Below, in pieces: positions 1-13,502 of a DNA stretch of 64,000 bases. Both the position numbers and the translations under genes were made by a program. Below the pieces are notes generated by a model. The model worked only from the letters and a program-made list of their open reading frames with translations. It was not told where the DNA came from and ran no database searches. The DNA is from Bugula neritina (Eukaryota; Bryozoa; Gymnolaemata; Cheilostomatida; Bugulidae): contig OZ037768.1 in assembly GCA_964035545.1 (NCBI GenBank), positions 6,191,241-6,255,240 on the forward strand, written 5' to 3'. The stretch's first letter is position 1, and each line of letters starts with the position of its first letter.

Positions 1-3000
1 GCATTGTAAAACCTCTGTGCAAGTTTTAGATCTGAAAGTTTATAATGATAATTTAGTTTATGCAAACAATATTTTCATATTTCCTGGCAAATAAAATGCT
101 ATAATGTGCGAGAACATATAATGCAGCTAGTGCTGAGCTGTCAGTCTGTTCAGCATTGTTTCCTATATCTTCAGTGTTAGCTCTGTGACGATGTTAGAGC
201 CGTTGTGTATTTCAACTTTTCTGTGTACTAAACCTCAAAGTACGCAAAGCTTCTTTTGGTGTTGAGTGAATGTATTCGTGTGACTCATAAGTTATACCAG
301 AAACACTGGCAGTATTGGATCAAAATGCTAAAATACTAACAGTTTGGCAACCGTCTAACTTGGTATCCCAACGTCAGCTCAGCACTGAATGCATCTTTAT
401 TGAAATAAAAGACACTATTTCTGCATCTAGATTGGGAAGTGGTATATTTGGCAATAAATTAGGAAGTTATGATAAACATGTCTTACCGGAGAACAGCTGC
501 AAACGATCTTCTAGCGTTGGCATAGGAAAACTGTATAGGATAAGCTTTAAAAGTGTGCCCCTCGGGAATTGTGTGAGTCACTGATTGGCTAAACTCTTCA
601 TTCCCATAATGCTGCCCTGTTCAGAATACATTGCACAAATATTGGTATTCTACATTATAACGGAAAATGCAGAAATCATTACAAAATGAGCTGAAGTGTT
701 TTTGGAGATGTTTTGCAGAGCACATTCTCTTTAGTCCGGTGACTCATTGGTGTCAACTGGTTCATGCTGACATATTTTGAGATACCAACACATAAAATGT
801 AAAAGAAATTTCGAGCTTTCGAGATTAAATTTTGATAGATTACTAGAAAATTGACAGTTATTTTGTAAAAATACTGTAAATTTTAAATTAAAATTAGAAA
901 AAAAAATCAGTAAGAAATACTAAATTACAAAATTAAAAATATTTTTAAAATAGGCAGATCAAACTTTAAGCTAGGTTTTTATGCCTATTTTTAATGACAG
1001 TAGATTCAACTTGGATGTTTGGAAGTGAATTACTTGATAACTCTGAAGTTAACAGAGGGCTTATAATAAAACAATAGAGCAGAATGTATTACCAGTAATT
1101 CTTTCTGTTTCATAAGCTGAGAGGGCCATGCTGAGCATGTATGAGCATTGATCATCAAACACGGTGGTGAGACCCTCTCCTTCCCGGTACTCAGATATCA
1201 TCCTCCGCAGCTCAATCTCCATGCTGTTGCTAAGAGTTGTGGCATCATAGACGGAGCGCTGCAGAGGTGGCATATCCATCCAGGATACTGTTGGGGAGCA
1301 CACCGATGATATAGCCTCTGCAGTCATAGACTTCCACAGCGATGTATTGCCCAAATCAAAGTCAGCAAATGTCACATCGTCACTGGTCTAAACACATTCA
1401 TCAAATTGTGAGCTCAAGTGATACAGGTATAATGAATAAATTAATAAATATCGAACCATAAATATTAACCCTGAATAAATCTCCCACGACTATTTATTAC
1501 TTACTAACTATTAGAAAATGTGAGACAAATTTTAAATATTGTATCGCTACTGGTAAAATATCAATGCCAATTGTTTACCACGCCAACCTGTATATTAGCG
1601 TAGAAGGCTTTATGATTGAAGACGCAACCAAGAGTTCTGTACGGATGCTTTGAAGCTGGAGGAGGCTTTAACAGCATTCCATTTACAGTGGTAGGTTTAT
1701 GTATATATCTGTAATATCAACAGCCTGTGGTATTAGAGTATAGGTACACCACTATACTAATTATTGAAAACTGGAGAAGTAAATTTCTATAGTAGAAATA
1801 AATCCAACAATACAATAGTAAAACTTCAATAGAATCTATCATCTCAGAGGTATACTCCAATAATTTTTTTAAAAAAATTTCTAAAATATTATTTTTCTGA
1901 CTTTTGAAAATAGCAAGTTCAACTAAGCTCCACAGTAAAACACTGGTACATCCATATACAAGCATTGCAAACAAGATAATGGAAGACGAAAGTAAACTTC
2001 AACCATTACACAATGCACACAACAGACATATCTTAACTTGTACCTGTTGGCAGAGAGACTTTCCCAGAAAGTCACAGATCCATCATCCGGTCCAATAGTA
2101 ACCACCCAGGCATGGGGAGATGACTTGGCTTTAGTACCCAGGCAGACGTATGCATTTAAACCAAAGCCAAGGAGCAGACTGCAAAGTAGTGTTGCGTGGT
2201 TTTCTACATCCTATTAAATAGAAAACAGTTTTAATGTAATGCTAGAAACATGTGATATCTATAAATAGCCCACTGGAGTTGTCTTTAGACACAATTGTGA
2301 TCTGATTAAAATATTAATAACTTTGGTTTTTGATTCCTATACTTCAATAGTCATAAACAATTAAAAGTATTAAAAAGAAAAATTATTTCATCCTATCAGA
2401 GATAAATAAACGACAACAAATTATTAAACATTCATTACATTTACATGTATTGTAATAACATTCAAGTATTACATAAATCTAATCTGCAGAAATATTACAA
2501 TGGCCACATTGAATACCAATTTAGAGTGCAATAAACTTTTAATTTTAGTTAGTCTAATCAAGAAGTAAATGTATAATACTTCATAGGAATGCAGTATTAT
2601 ATACAAGAGCATTAATGGCATGTCATAGCTTAACATATTTATACTAAATACTAACTCCTTTGTTAGCAGCTATAAAAGAATGCAAGGAGCTCCATCTCTC
2701 ACTCCTCTCAGAATTCCCCACGGCACTTGGTTTATCATATTTTATGAGTGAGACAAATCTAGCTGCTTGACGTGGGTTCTCCAAGAGTCGCCCGCATCTT
2801 AGAGGCTGCACGTAGGAGCACACCGGTCTATTAACTTGATTGTCATCCTGTAAAATGATCGAGAATTCGTTTAGCAAGTTTTTGCTGCCTAAATAAGGTA
2901 TCCTATAGCCACCAGAATGTACATTGCATTAACTATAAGGAAAGACAAAGAAGTATTAGCTATTTACTGAAGCATATAGTTTGACCAGGCGACTGGAATG

Positions 3001-5290
3001 GGAAGGACGGATTTGGAGATACTCTCTCCACCATTGCTTGGTGTAAACCAGGAAGAGGCGGTCTCTTTCGGCCTGACGGCTCCTCTCCAGCTTCCTTTGT
3101 TCCGAGAGCACCTCATCAGACAGAATGTCGCACTGGGGTATGATGCTCAAGGTCAGGTCAAGGATGCCAACTGATATAGAGCTTTCAGTTCCTTCAAACA
3201 CCCAATATCACATAGCGAGCACAGAGTAAGTGGGCAGACAAATTTCAAAAGCTCAAAAGAGATTTAACAATAAAGTGATAAACATTGCAAATATTTGATT
3301 TTAAAATAAAGGAAAATTAAGCTCATGTATACTACTATGAATGTGCTGTATACAGAGTTATTTCATCAGCATCAACTTTTCTAGAACCAATTCATCTGAA
3401 AATATATATTTCCTGGACCAGGTTTGTATTCAATAATAATTCCGACATACCAACGCCCATCATCTCAATAGATATTGTCTTTTTCCCGGTAGGAATGCAG
3501 AGTACGTCTCGCCAGTCTAAATACTGTGAGGATACAAGATGTGTTTCACTGTTAGGGTCTGTTTTCACTAACACTATGTGAATCTTGTCTGCCACAGACA
3601 GTAGATCTGTAACCTCTAGCATTGCGTCTGCAATACCAACACAAAATTATACAGAGGCGAGTCATGTATTCTGCAATCCTTGCTTGATAACACATAAGTA
3701 TGCATGTTGAAAACCTACAGCCACAATGATTTTATCTTTTAAAAAATCACCAATGAAATGCACATTAAACAAATAAAAACATAACGTAAATTATTTTTAA
3801 TAGGGATATACTTATTTATACAATTTTTCAATAACATAAAAACCAAGCAGCTGAGTTCAATTGACATAATAATGCTTTAATAATCAAAGTAAAACAGAAA
3901 ATCTGCCTACCACGACTGCCATTAAGGTGAAGTTCTAAGAGAAAGCTTTCTCTAAGGTCGGGTTCATCGGAACATGCTACGGGACGACTCCTAAACCTTT
4001 GTCCTCTAAATGACAGGTGAAGAGTGTATGTAGGTGCAGTGTGACCAGGCAATGTCGGCTGATCCAACAAATGACTTGTAAAAGCTTTCCCTTTGTGAAT
4101 TTGCAGCAGAAGTTGTCTTCTCATGTAGTTAATACCTGGATGGGCTTGCTGCTCAATTGCTAAAAGAAAAGTGTAATGAATTATACAGATGTTCAACCTA
4201 CTTAGGTACACTGTGGCAAAACTAGCTTAAAATTTCAACAGTTTTTCATATTCACATTTAGCTGTGTGTTTGTTATGATTTCAAACAGGGTCTGTTGAGT
4301 AAAAAGCAACCAATGTGTAGCAAAAGCTACAGCATTTGGGAGAAAAAAGAACAGACAATTAATAATTTAGCTTGTGAGATATAGATCACAACATGGGAGC
4401 ATATCTGCTACACTTACTGTGAGGAGCTGGCTCTGACTTTCGTTTCTTCGTGACATTGTTTAAGTTAAATTCATCAATGAGCTCATCAATGAAACCTAAA
4501 ACATGTTCAATACAGAATGTACTTTTTAATCTGTAGGCTGATTGAAGTTATGACATCATGGCTTTGGTACGGAAAAAAGCTTTGTGAGAGCTGTTAATTG
4601 AATGTGCATGTGAACAGCTCGAAACTTCTGCTTCTAGTAGAAACCTGATGAGTTACACTAACATTATACAGCCAAGTAAATGTAGCAGCATTCAACTAAT
4701 AGTCATACTTAACGGACTCAACTATTAGTCATACTTACCAGACTCAACTATTAGTCATACTCACCGGACTCAACTATTAGTCATACTTACTGGACTCAAC
4801 TAATAGTCATACTCACTGAAGTCAACTAATAGTCATACTTACCAGACTCAACTATTAGTCATACTCACCGGACTGCTCCAAATCTCCCAGTAGCTCGTTC
4901 TCCACAGATGCTTTGGTAGTGCCACCCGCCAAGGCATTCTGCAGCCTCGTGTCAACATCTACCTACCATTAAAACTCTATAGTACATTCTCAACAGCATC
5001 AGTAATTTGTAATGTATGTATTACCATGAGCAGCGTATGTTTATTGCAAAATAAGTAATCACAATGCTCAAGTGGCTACTTTAATAAAATCATAACCACA
5101 TTATTTTTTAGCTAAAATATATTTTTATAAAATTGACAAAATAGGTGTAAAATATAGATTTTTTTGTTTTAACAAATACAATTCAGTTGTGAGCTAACAT
5201 GAAATTTAATAAATATCAATTTACTTGGGACAGGTATGATCTTATAGCAGTTCTTAAACCATTTTGAACTGCTTCATTGGGATATTCCAT
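1..5290 (-). CDS. CEP76: CEP76, centrosomal protein of 76 kDa (3' end cut by window)
   Basis: Centriolar protein that in vertebrates restrains centriole reduplication. Coding exons, in minus-strand order: 5225-5290, 4869-4962, 4418-4495, 3911-4159, 3451-3627, 2968-3191, 2656-2847, 2044-2210, 1588-1708, 1093-1387, 487-616 and <1-31. All have GT-AG borders and phases close, giving about 608 residues before the edge (human 659). The N-terminal helices lie in exons 1-3. The C2-like part has LPGHTAPTYTLHLSF, QRFRSRPVACSDEPD and MMGVGTESSISVGIL. Next come KQWWREYLQIRPSHSSRLVK and NRPVCSYVQPL. The transglutaminase-like fold has HATLLCSLLLGFGL and HAWVVTIG, and the tail has PYRTLGCVFNH. These match human CEP76 almost segment by segment. 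The start at 5290 gives the same N-terminal length as the human protein. An upstream acceptor near 5325 implies a 5' UTR exon. Identity is very secure. Only the last ~35 residues are missing. Confidence 0.95.
4694..4875. repeat. 26-bp tandem repeat, 7 exact-length copies, overlapping CEP76 exon 2 donor
   Basis: Seven head-to-tail units of exactly 26 bp start at 4694, 4720, 4746, 4772, 4798, 4824 and 4850. On the minus strand each unit reads roughly TGAGTCYGGTRAGTATGACT plus AATAGT. The unit nearest the exon contains the authentic 5' splice site of CEP76 exon 2 (exon ends at 4869, GT at 4868-4867). GT is kept at the same place in six units (4868, 4842, 4816, 4790, 4764, 4738) and lost in the seventh (4712). 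Confidence 0.95.
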
Positions 5291-5329
5291 TGTGACGAAT
5301 AATTCAGCTAAGTCCTCTTCAGAGGCTAC

Positions 5330-7775
5330 AAAAAAAGATGTTCCTTATTGATTACCATATCAACTTCAAAATTGCATAAGTTTCAAAATTTACAAGATTG
5401 TAATTGAAAATAATTCAATTGTGTAATTAAAAACGACTAATTAATATTTAATTAAGTTCTTTCAACAGAAAACTAATATGCTTAGTACAAACCACTGTGA
5501 CTTATGATTTAGTTGTCTAATATGACTGTTAGACAAAAAGTATTAGTATAATTATGATTGCTTGGCAGTTATTTTTTTACTTAGTTTTATAGCTATAAAT
5601 ACTGTAGCTTAAATAAAAATAAAATGATAGTGACAAAATAGCAACATTAAAATTGATATTATTGGACAATTATAGTAAACAATTAATTTCTGAGACTGTC
5701 AATTTAGCAGTGTCTATCACTATAAGTATATCAATATAAACGTAATCATGCCTGAAAGATATGCTTGAGCCTTAAAAGTTAAAACTATACTATTAGTAAC
5801 AGATGTATTTTAATCCATATTCACTCATACCTACAATATTATTATTTAATTATTAATGTGACTAGTAGTAGTACTACATAGCTTATGCCTATGGCTATAC
5901 TAATAGATGTATAAATATCTGGTACAAATCTAATAATTCACTAATGTAATTGAGTTATTCTTATTGTCATAGTCACAATCACTGGTCAGCTTGAGCTTAA
6001 CACTTTACAGTTACATTGAATTTGGTTTATGAAGTAAACCTGATAATGATACCCAATCAATTAGTATTAGTATCAACATTCATAGTATTTAGTATTTATA
6101 AATATATTACTATTAGTTATGCTAAGTATTACTATAACTATATAAACCCCACTGATACGTTAAGCTTTAAGTAAAACTAAGAGTTGAACTTAATCATAAA
6201 GCAATAAAATTAAATCATCTTACAATTACAATGATACATTAGTTTATTGTTATTAGTATTAGTATTACTATTAGTATTAGTATTATAAATATAGGTTTAT
6301 GATTTATTTATACTTACAGCCTAAAGCATTAGACTTAGTTTCAAATAGTGATCACTAACAAAAAGTAAAACTTTAACACAGCATTTGTAAGCACAACACT
6401 AAGTCTTTTACTAGTATTAGTAATCTAGTGATGGGAAAGTTTGTTAGTAATAGGCAAGTTCAATCATATCAGTGTAAAACTAAATCAGTAAATGTGCTTT
6501 GATGCTAGTTTTAAAAAACTTTCAATGTTTGTAGTGAAGTAACTTATGCTGCACGCTAAATAATTTTTTTGCTACACACCATAAGTTTTTATGTATGCAA
6601 TTGCTTTGTTCAAAATAATACACAAACTAGCCTTTAGTTTTTGTCGGTACTTTATACCTACATCTAGAGAGAGGGTGACGCTACTGCTCACACCAAGCAT
6701 AAATATAGCTTTTGTTTGCCAAAGCTATATTTTTCGTTAAAGTTTTACCAAAACGAAAGGATAACCCCTATAACAAAGTAAGCAAACAGTAGATGGTCAT
6801 TTTCTTTGAAAATATTGTGTCTTACATAATATAGCTTTGGTAAATTGTAGAACAAATTGCATTGTTCCATTGATCTAGTTTAAATGTGGAGTAAATTGAA
6901 ATGAGACTGAGTGCAACAAGTGTAGCATAAGGTCCTTATGGCTTAGTTGAAAAAAGAAGGCAATAAAGTTGCATAACTGTTTAATATATTATAAGCTGAA
7001 TACGAAGTTCTTAGTTTTTTTAGGTTTTCAACTGCCAAAAATTATCTTGATTTATAAAACAAATTGTATAATTTTGCAACAGAACTTTTACACTTGCAGT
7101 TAGACAAATTACAAGTTGAAGATGATTTATTATATTTTAAAATTGTTTTCTCAAACAAGAAAGCAGGAAATTCGCACGTGTAATAGGAAGCTGTAACAGG
7201 TTCATCTATGTTGCTATTACAAGCGTTAATAAAGCTACTCAGTTCTTTGTTTTATTCCATGTTACATTTGTTTTCAATTTTCTAAATAAAGCTGTAAGCC
7301 AAATTTAAACTTTTTATATCATTATAATCAAGCTGTCTATTCAACGAAGAATTCTTTATCTACCAAAGCTAATAATCTTTATTTGTATATTTGCACTGTC
7401 AAGTTTAATATATAATTCACACGACCATTCATTTGATATGCTTCCATTACTGTATTAAAAAGCTGCTAAGCCTAGGAATTATTTATATAATGTAATTGAT
7501 ATGCTTTACTAGCAGCCCAGGTTGCATGCAAATGTGAAAATGACACCTTATTATTATTCCATAATAGTTTTTTTTATCCTATTTACGGCTTTATTAAACA
7601 TATATGAATTGTATTAATTTTATTGATTGATATTCTAAGCCTATTCAGGAAAAAGCACAGTCAATAAAATCACAATAAAAAGAGCAAAGCATGTACTTGT
7701 AGACAAGTATAATTGTGGGTTTGTGACCATCTTCAATTTATAATTAAAACACTTGTCAGAAAAAAAACAAGAAAA
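5330..7775. other. Spacer between CEP76 and the PAN/fucolectin gene
   Basis: Very AT-rich, with no coding segment or RNA gene that I can support. It holds an AGT/ATT simple-sequence patch around 6238-6292 and a perfect 12-bp inverted repeat at 6701-6732. The flanking genes are divergent, so promoters for both must lie here or in 5' UTR exons that I cannot place. Confidence 0.6.
6701..6732. repeat. Perfect 12-bp inverted repeat with 8-nt loop
   Basis: AAATATAGCTTT (6701-6712) and its exact reverse complement AAAGCTATATTT (6721-6732) are separated by 8 nt. A further ATATAGCTTTGG copy lies near 6831. It may be the core of a decayed foldback element or chance in AT-rich DNA. No target-site duplication was recognised. 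Confidence 0.5.
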
Positions 7776-10700
7776 ATGCAAGAAATAAAGAAGCTATACC
7801 AAGGCATTTTCTCTTGTTTTAAAATGCACTTGACTATATACCTAATAGTTGGTAAGTTTCCAACAGTTTAATTTATGCATTCAATACTTTTATATTATAG
7901 GGTGCATAAATCTACAAATATATCATTATAATATGTAATGAAAATTCCAACATATTGTACTTTGCTTTCTTACCCCTGAAATATTAATGGAGTAGCTACA
8001 TATGTGAATCTTATAATTTTGATCAATCTGAAAAGCGAAGAATTTTGCAATAGTGAAATAACCATCCCACCATTACGATGTGATGTAAGGTTATTTATTA
8101 TATTGCAGCTGGTGGTTTCTATACAGTGTTTGGATGGCAGAGATATGTCCAGGAAGAGTGTGCTACAGACTACTCAGAAGGCAAGCTAATAACTGGAGTC
8201 AGATCTTTGACACAGTGCGCTTTATACTGCACTGCCGGCCCGGACTGCTACGGCTTCCACTACATTAAGATGGTGGAAGAGTGCTATTTTATCTCATGCA
8301 GTGACACTCAAAATGTTCAACAAGGTTATATTGAGAAACTGCTATTCACTTTCATAATATTTATGTGCAAAGAGTTAGATATTGCTAGATTACAGTCAGT
8401 AAGAACATAATATATATTGCAATGGTTTGTTTTTATTTTTAAAGTATTTATGCTATGCTTTACACAATCACTTAGCAGTAGACTTGATGAATGAAAGTGT
8501 GCACTCATATGTATGGATTTCTTTAACAAACTCAAGTTTTATTAGTTAGCTTTGTATATTTAATTTGACAGTTGAAGTTTATGGATAAACTGTGATATAT
8601 CTGAATATATTCATAATGAAAGCAATATATTGTTATGTTATAAGTCTTATTAGTTATTACATTATATTATTTAGCCATTAATAATAACTGATGGTTGTAG
8701 AGCCTTGCGAGTTCAAGTCTGCAGACATCCAAACTTATTTGAACATCATCATGTACACAGAAAACTTTAGTCTAGCTCGGGGTAGGTATATTATATATTT
8801 AAATTGACCTCAGCAACATGACTGTACATAAATAAATTAAACTAAAAGGACAACAAAAATCATGGAATTTGGTCAATTAACATCTAAATCTATATTATGC
8901 ATTTTGCAAAATCAGTATATAATTAATTTAAACTACAATACTAATAACCTATGAAGTATGTAACTTTTGATTTATTTATGTAAGGCTTTAATTGCTTATA
9001 AAAGGAAAATTAAGAGAATATAGTTAATCAGATTATAGAAGGAATAGAATTGTTAATTAAAGTACATTAGAGTAAGAAATTTATTGGTTACGCAATGTTT
9101 TAATATAGCTTGTATAGAAACTATTGCTAAGAAATTTATAAATCGTATGAATATGGATGATGAAAACTTTAAAGGGTGTTTATATGATGATGTCACGACT
9201 ATTCAATTAAATATTAAATTTGAAACAAGTTTTTGTAACAATAAATATATTTGAACTACAGAAAGCCAAGTTTTTGCATGGAGTTTTAATTTAGGTTGAC
9301 CTTTCATTGAATCTTATTAAGAATTGGTAATTTCAATTGCATCTTTTTTCAGCTCAGTACCCACTATAGCAAGTAAACAATGTGAGTAATTGAAATTTAA
9401 AACAACTTGATACAAAAATAAATAAAATACAAGCACTGTGCCTTTGTGTATTTTACAGGTAAGACAGCAACACAATCAACTTACTATTTTGAGAATATAG
9501 CAGCAGATGTTGGCTTTGACGGTGTATATGAACCAAGTGAGGAGGCTCAAGCAGGGGTCAGCGGAAAGTATGAGTCATATTATGCATTGCACACCGAACA
9601 TGAGCCTGAACCATGGGTTCTAGTAGACATGCATCAACCCTTCTGCATTAAAGGTGTAAAAATATGGAACAGATATGCTAATGATAATGATGAAATTGGT
9701 GAGTTGGAATTTTACAAAAATATACTAAACTTGCTCTTAAAACTACAGTTTATAGCATCTGATTGCTAAAACTTATATAGCTTTGCATGATAATGAGAGT
9801 ATATTTTCATATGTTACTTCACTAACTATTGTCACCCTACTGGCTTGTGCTAGAAATAGAAGGCAGCATATACTGTGTAAAATAATTGCCACCACTGGGA
9901 ATTGAACCCAAGTCCTCTGGCTTGCAAGTAAGTGTGCAGAGGCCACTGGGTAAACTCTACACTACATCCCACCCAGTTCTCTGAACTCCACTGGCCTATC
10001 TACCACTCCTTCAGTCATCAGGCTCTCCTGGCCACTCAACTCCCTCGGAGTACTACTACAACTACACTTCACTAAAGGCCGAAATAGCTTGTAAAATAAT
10101 TGCCACCACTGGGAATCGAACCCCAGTCCTCTGGCTTGCAAGCAAGTGTGCTACCATTACACCACGGAGGCCACTGGGTAAACTCTACACCACATACTGC
10201 TTTGTACAACCTATTGACCAATTAATTGCTATAGTTATTCCTTGCTAATTATTTCAATTACAATATTATCTAAAACCCATACAATACTGCTAAAGTTTTC
10301 TCCTTGTTCTAAAAGACCAATAATTAAAAGTTGATCATGTAGTGTAACACAACTCCTATATAACATCTTTTACCAAAGTAAAAGCAGCTTTAATCTAGTG
10401 AGATACTTTCTGATAATGGATGTATCATAAGCATATAAGATAGTTACTGTGTAAATAACAGGTTTTGTTTTATCTGCTGTAAGATCTTGGCTTACTCATT
10501 TAGAATACAGCTCCAATAATCTAAAATCTAAATAGTCTGCCTCACTTCAGCTATATGCTTTATTGAAAGTGTTGAAGAGTTTATAGCATAAAATACCACT
10601 GGCAGAACACACAGTTAAAGGTTTCAGGTCTGTAAGAAAACCAGCATAAATGGTTAAGCAAACTAAGAGCTTATACACAATTTTATTGTACTGTATGAAC

Positions 10701-11443
10701 TCAAAAACAATTATAATATGACAGTTTAAACTTTGAAGTTCCAAGCGTTGCAGCAGCTAAGAACACCATATGATGAAAGTTAGCAATATAAATTACTTTT
10801 AGTCTCATAATCAATGCCATGCATGGACGTTAGATTTAAACGACCACAGCAGACTATCAGAAATCCCACAATTAATCCAAAACCTGTTTGCACAAAATTT
10901 ATTTTAAAACAAAATTGTTTGAGCATACAACCCACAAACAGTCTGTAGATGATAGCTTAAAGATAATTACATAAGAACAAGAAACTATAACTCTAAAATG
11001 TGTGTCCTGTGCACATCACAGACAATTGCAGCATTCATGGTATATACATATAGAAAAGTAGTAATTGGTCTCCCACACACAATCATCATGGAACTTGGAC
11101 CAACATCGAACTACCAATAAATTGCACAAGTGTTAAATGTTGGCTCTAAGCATTTACTACTGTAAAAGCCATCAGCGTCATTTGTGTTGCAAACAACGTC
11201 TTTACTTTTTGTAAATAGAATATGTTTTATATTACAGAAGAAAGGCTACACAATGTAGTAGTTGGTGCTGGACTGCCAAGTGGAGAATGGGACTGGTGTC
11301 AAACCTATCTACCAAACTGGCCTCGAGTTTTCAGACTAGACTGCCGTAAACCTTTATACGGACAACTTGTTAGATTGTGGATAAAAGATGAAGCTAATAA
11401 CAACACTTTGAATTTTTATGAAATGGAAGTTATCGGACATTAG
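7776..11443 (+). CDS. Secreted PAN/apple + fucolectin-type (F5/8C-like) domain protein
   Basis: Five exons: 7776-7851, 8109-8324, 8701-8781, 9459-9698 and 11238-11443 (272 aa). A hydrophobic N-terminus (KMHLTIYLIVAGG) suggests a signal peptide. An in-frame internal ATG at 7824 is an alternative start. Residues about 30-124 form a PAN/apple-like Cys-rich module (EECATDYSE, TQCALYC, GPDCYGFHY, EECYFISC, EPCEFKS). Residues about 125-272 match the fucolectin/tachylectin-4 type domain: KTATQSTYYFENIA, LHTEHEPEPWVLVDM, IKGVKIWNRYAND, ERLHNVVV, and an ending in EMEVIGH. In this family a His from HTE and Arg residues from NR and ERL bind fucose. All three positions are seen, but the loop between the arginines is longer and its vicinal cysteines are absent. 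It is probably a secreted carbohydrate-binding protein. Actual sugar binding is inferred. Confidence 0.85.
9878..10200 (-). mobile_element. tRNA-derived SINE, two related copies 214 bp apart
   Basis: Located in the last intron of the PAN/fucolectin gene. Reading the minus strand, positions 10171-10101 form a tRNA-like head with an A box (TGGTGTAATGG, 10164-10154) and a perfect B box (GGTTCGATTCC, 10122-10112). A second copy begins 214 bp away (9878 versus 10092). It has a mutated B box (GGTTCAATTCC, 9908-9898) and has lost the A-box segment. Both copies share the flank around GTAGAGTTTACCCAGTGGCC. The anticodon stem does not pair, so this is not a functional tRNA gene. Confidence 0.75.
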
Positions 11444-11548
11444 ATTTGATTTATTTATTTCAAATACGCATAAAACACCACCATACCACTACTTTATTCA
11501 CAAATTAATTATTTATAGAGCTTTATAGTACTTAAAAGAAGACTTTAC

Positions 11549-11582
<34 letters not shown>

Positions 11583-13502
11583 CTACTACTATACGGAGTC
11601 ATAACTAGAAGTTATGGTTATGTCTTTGTTACCATGGTTACAAAGTTGGATCTCAGCTGAGTAGCCATTAGATGCAAGATATCATTTGTTGCATAAAAGA
11701 GGCTGGAAGGTTTCAATCACTAGTATTCTATTATTGAATGGATGCGATTTAAAATTCATTTGATTTCTGAAAAATTAAACATTTTACATATGTTGTCTAG
11801 TGATAGTTTTTTTTTCTCTTCCAGGAATGTTTTATGTAATGTACTGAAAAAAGTGTGAATATGCAGCTTATCCCAACATCTTTTTTCCTCCCTATAATCT
11901 ACTCTTTTGTTTTCAACTTCGGAAAATATTTTGCTAGGTAGGTAATAAAGTACATGACAACTTTTAAGCACTGGCCATCACTTGTCATATCTACATAATC
12001 TAACAAGTGTTTTTCTTATTTTCACTCTTTTTCTATTTCTGCCTACTTCTAAATCATTAAAAAGCTTAAAATTGTTTACATGGAAAATAATTAACTTATA
12101 CTATTAACCTATCAAGTACTTATTATTCAACCTATATGTAAACATTGCATTATAAGTAAGCTTTTTATATAACAATTTTTATGTTGCTATGAATAGTGTC
12201 AATGATATAACATAAACACAGCTAGCAGCACATTCTATCCATCAAATTATTGTGTATTGGAAATAAAACTATTATAATACATAATATATATGTGGTTGTC
12301 AGCTTTTATAATGAATATTGGTTTAATTATTGAAACAGAGTTATATATTACTTCAGGCTAAATATACAGTAACTCGATATTGAAGCAGGAAAGAGGACAG
12401 GGGTTATTTTAGGATGTCAATATCTGTTGATCAATGACAAGAGCCAATATTAACACCACAACCACTTGTACCGCGGTTGTCACACAAATCAATTATAAAA
12501 CATGCATGCAGTGTTTAAGTAACGTATATAAATATATTTAAATTCAAATTAATTCTTAAGTATCGACCTTAATAATGATCCCATTATGTGGCTAATGGAT
12601 AACAATGCCATTACCTGTCTAGCTCTTGTTGCAAAATTTAGTAAACCGAGAATTTGAATTTGGCATGAAATGAAATGGCTTATTTCCTTGTTGAGTATTA
12701 TTTGCATACTGCAGATACCTTACCAGTCTTAGAGTGATAAAAACATGACTCAATTAAAGTAGAGCTGTTGTGAATACAGTAGCAGCTAGATCAGATTTGA
12801 TATGAATATTCATCATAGGATTAGGGCTAGTAGGTAGGTAGCTGCTGGCAGTGTGTAATATAATGGCCTGCCATTGTTTTACTATTTATAAATATTAAAG
12901 AGTCAAAGTTAGCATTAATTAGTATTAGTTCTATACATATTACTGCAGAAACTGAACGGAATAAACAACATCAGCAAGTGAGCTATCATCTCGAAATAAT
13001 TTAGGACATGTGCGCACAAGGTTTAGTGTGTAACAGATATGCTTGGGCAAACTATCCTCAGGTTGCGTTTAGATGATGGTAAAAATTTATGTGAATAATT
13101 AATTATTGCATAAATGTAGAGTTTTTGATCAAAGAGCTATATAAAAGCTACATATATATTTTCTGCATGTCCCTTCATTATGACTTCTACTATTACAACT
13201 TTGTATATTAATATTATGGTACTGATTTGTTTTTATTTGTTCGGAGGCATGTATTTAGGTTATTGTGTTGATCTGTGTTAATGAGCAATATTTTTTGAAA
13301 CTTACAAAAGATATAGGCTTGTAAGTTTTAAAATCAAGAAACGGTCTAGTTTATGAAATTTTCTCACTTGATTATATATTCACATATAAGTACAAGACGT
13401 CATTAATTATTGTATTTTCAGTAGAGTTAATAAAACAATTACAGTACAATAATTAAAAAAAACAATATAAAAATATAAATTATAATTCATAATATACAAA
13501 AA
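11444..13502. other. Spacer between PAN/fucolectin gene and AAMP (convergent 3' ends)
   Basis: AT-rich, with no coding segment or RNA gene seen. It contains the 3' UTRs of both flanking genes and a (TA)14 microsatellite at 11552-11579. Confidence 0.6.
11552..11579. repeat. (TA)14 microsatellite
   Basis: Uninterrupted TA dinucleotide run directly visible, 109 bp after the stop codon of the PAN/fucolectin gene. Confidence 0.95.

Noticed and set aside
315-584. 89-codon plus-strand open frame
   Set aside because: Antisense to CEP76 exon 11 (487-616), which aligns with the human protein.
10101-10171. tRNA gene (UGC anticodon appearance)
   Set aside because: A and B boxes are good but the anticodon stem does not pair and the acceptor stem has a mismatch; the copy 214 bp away shows it is a retroposon head.
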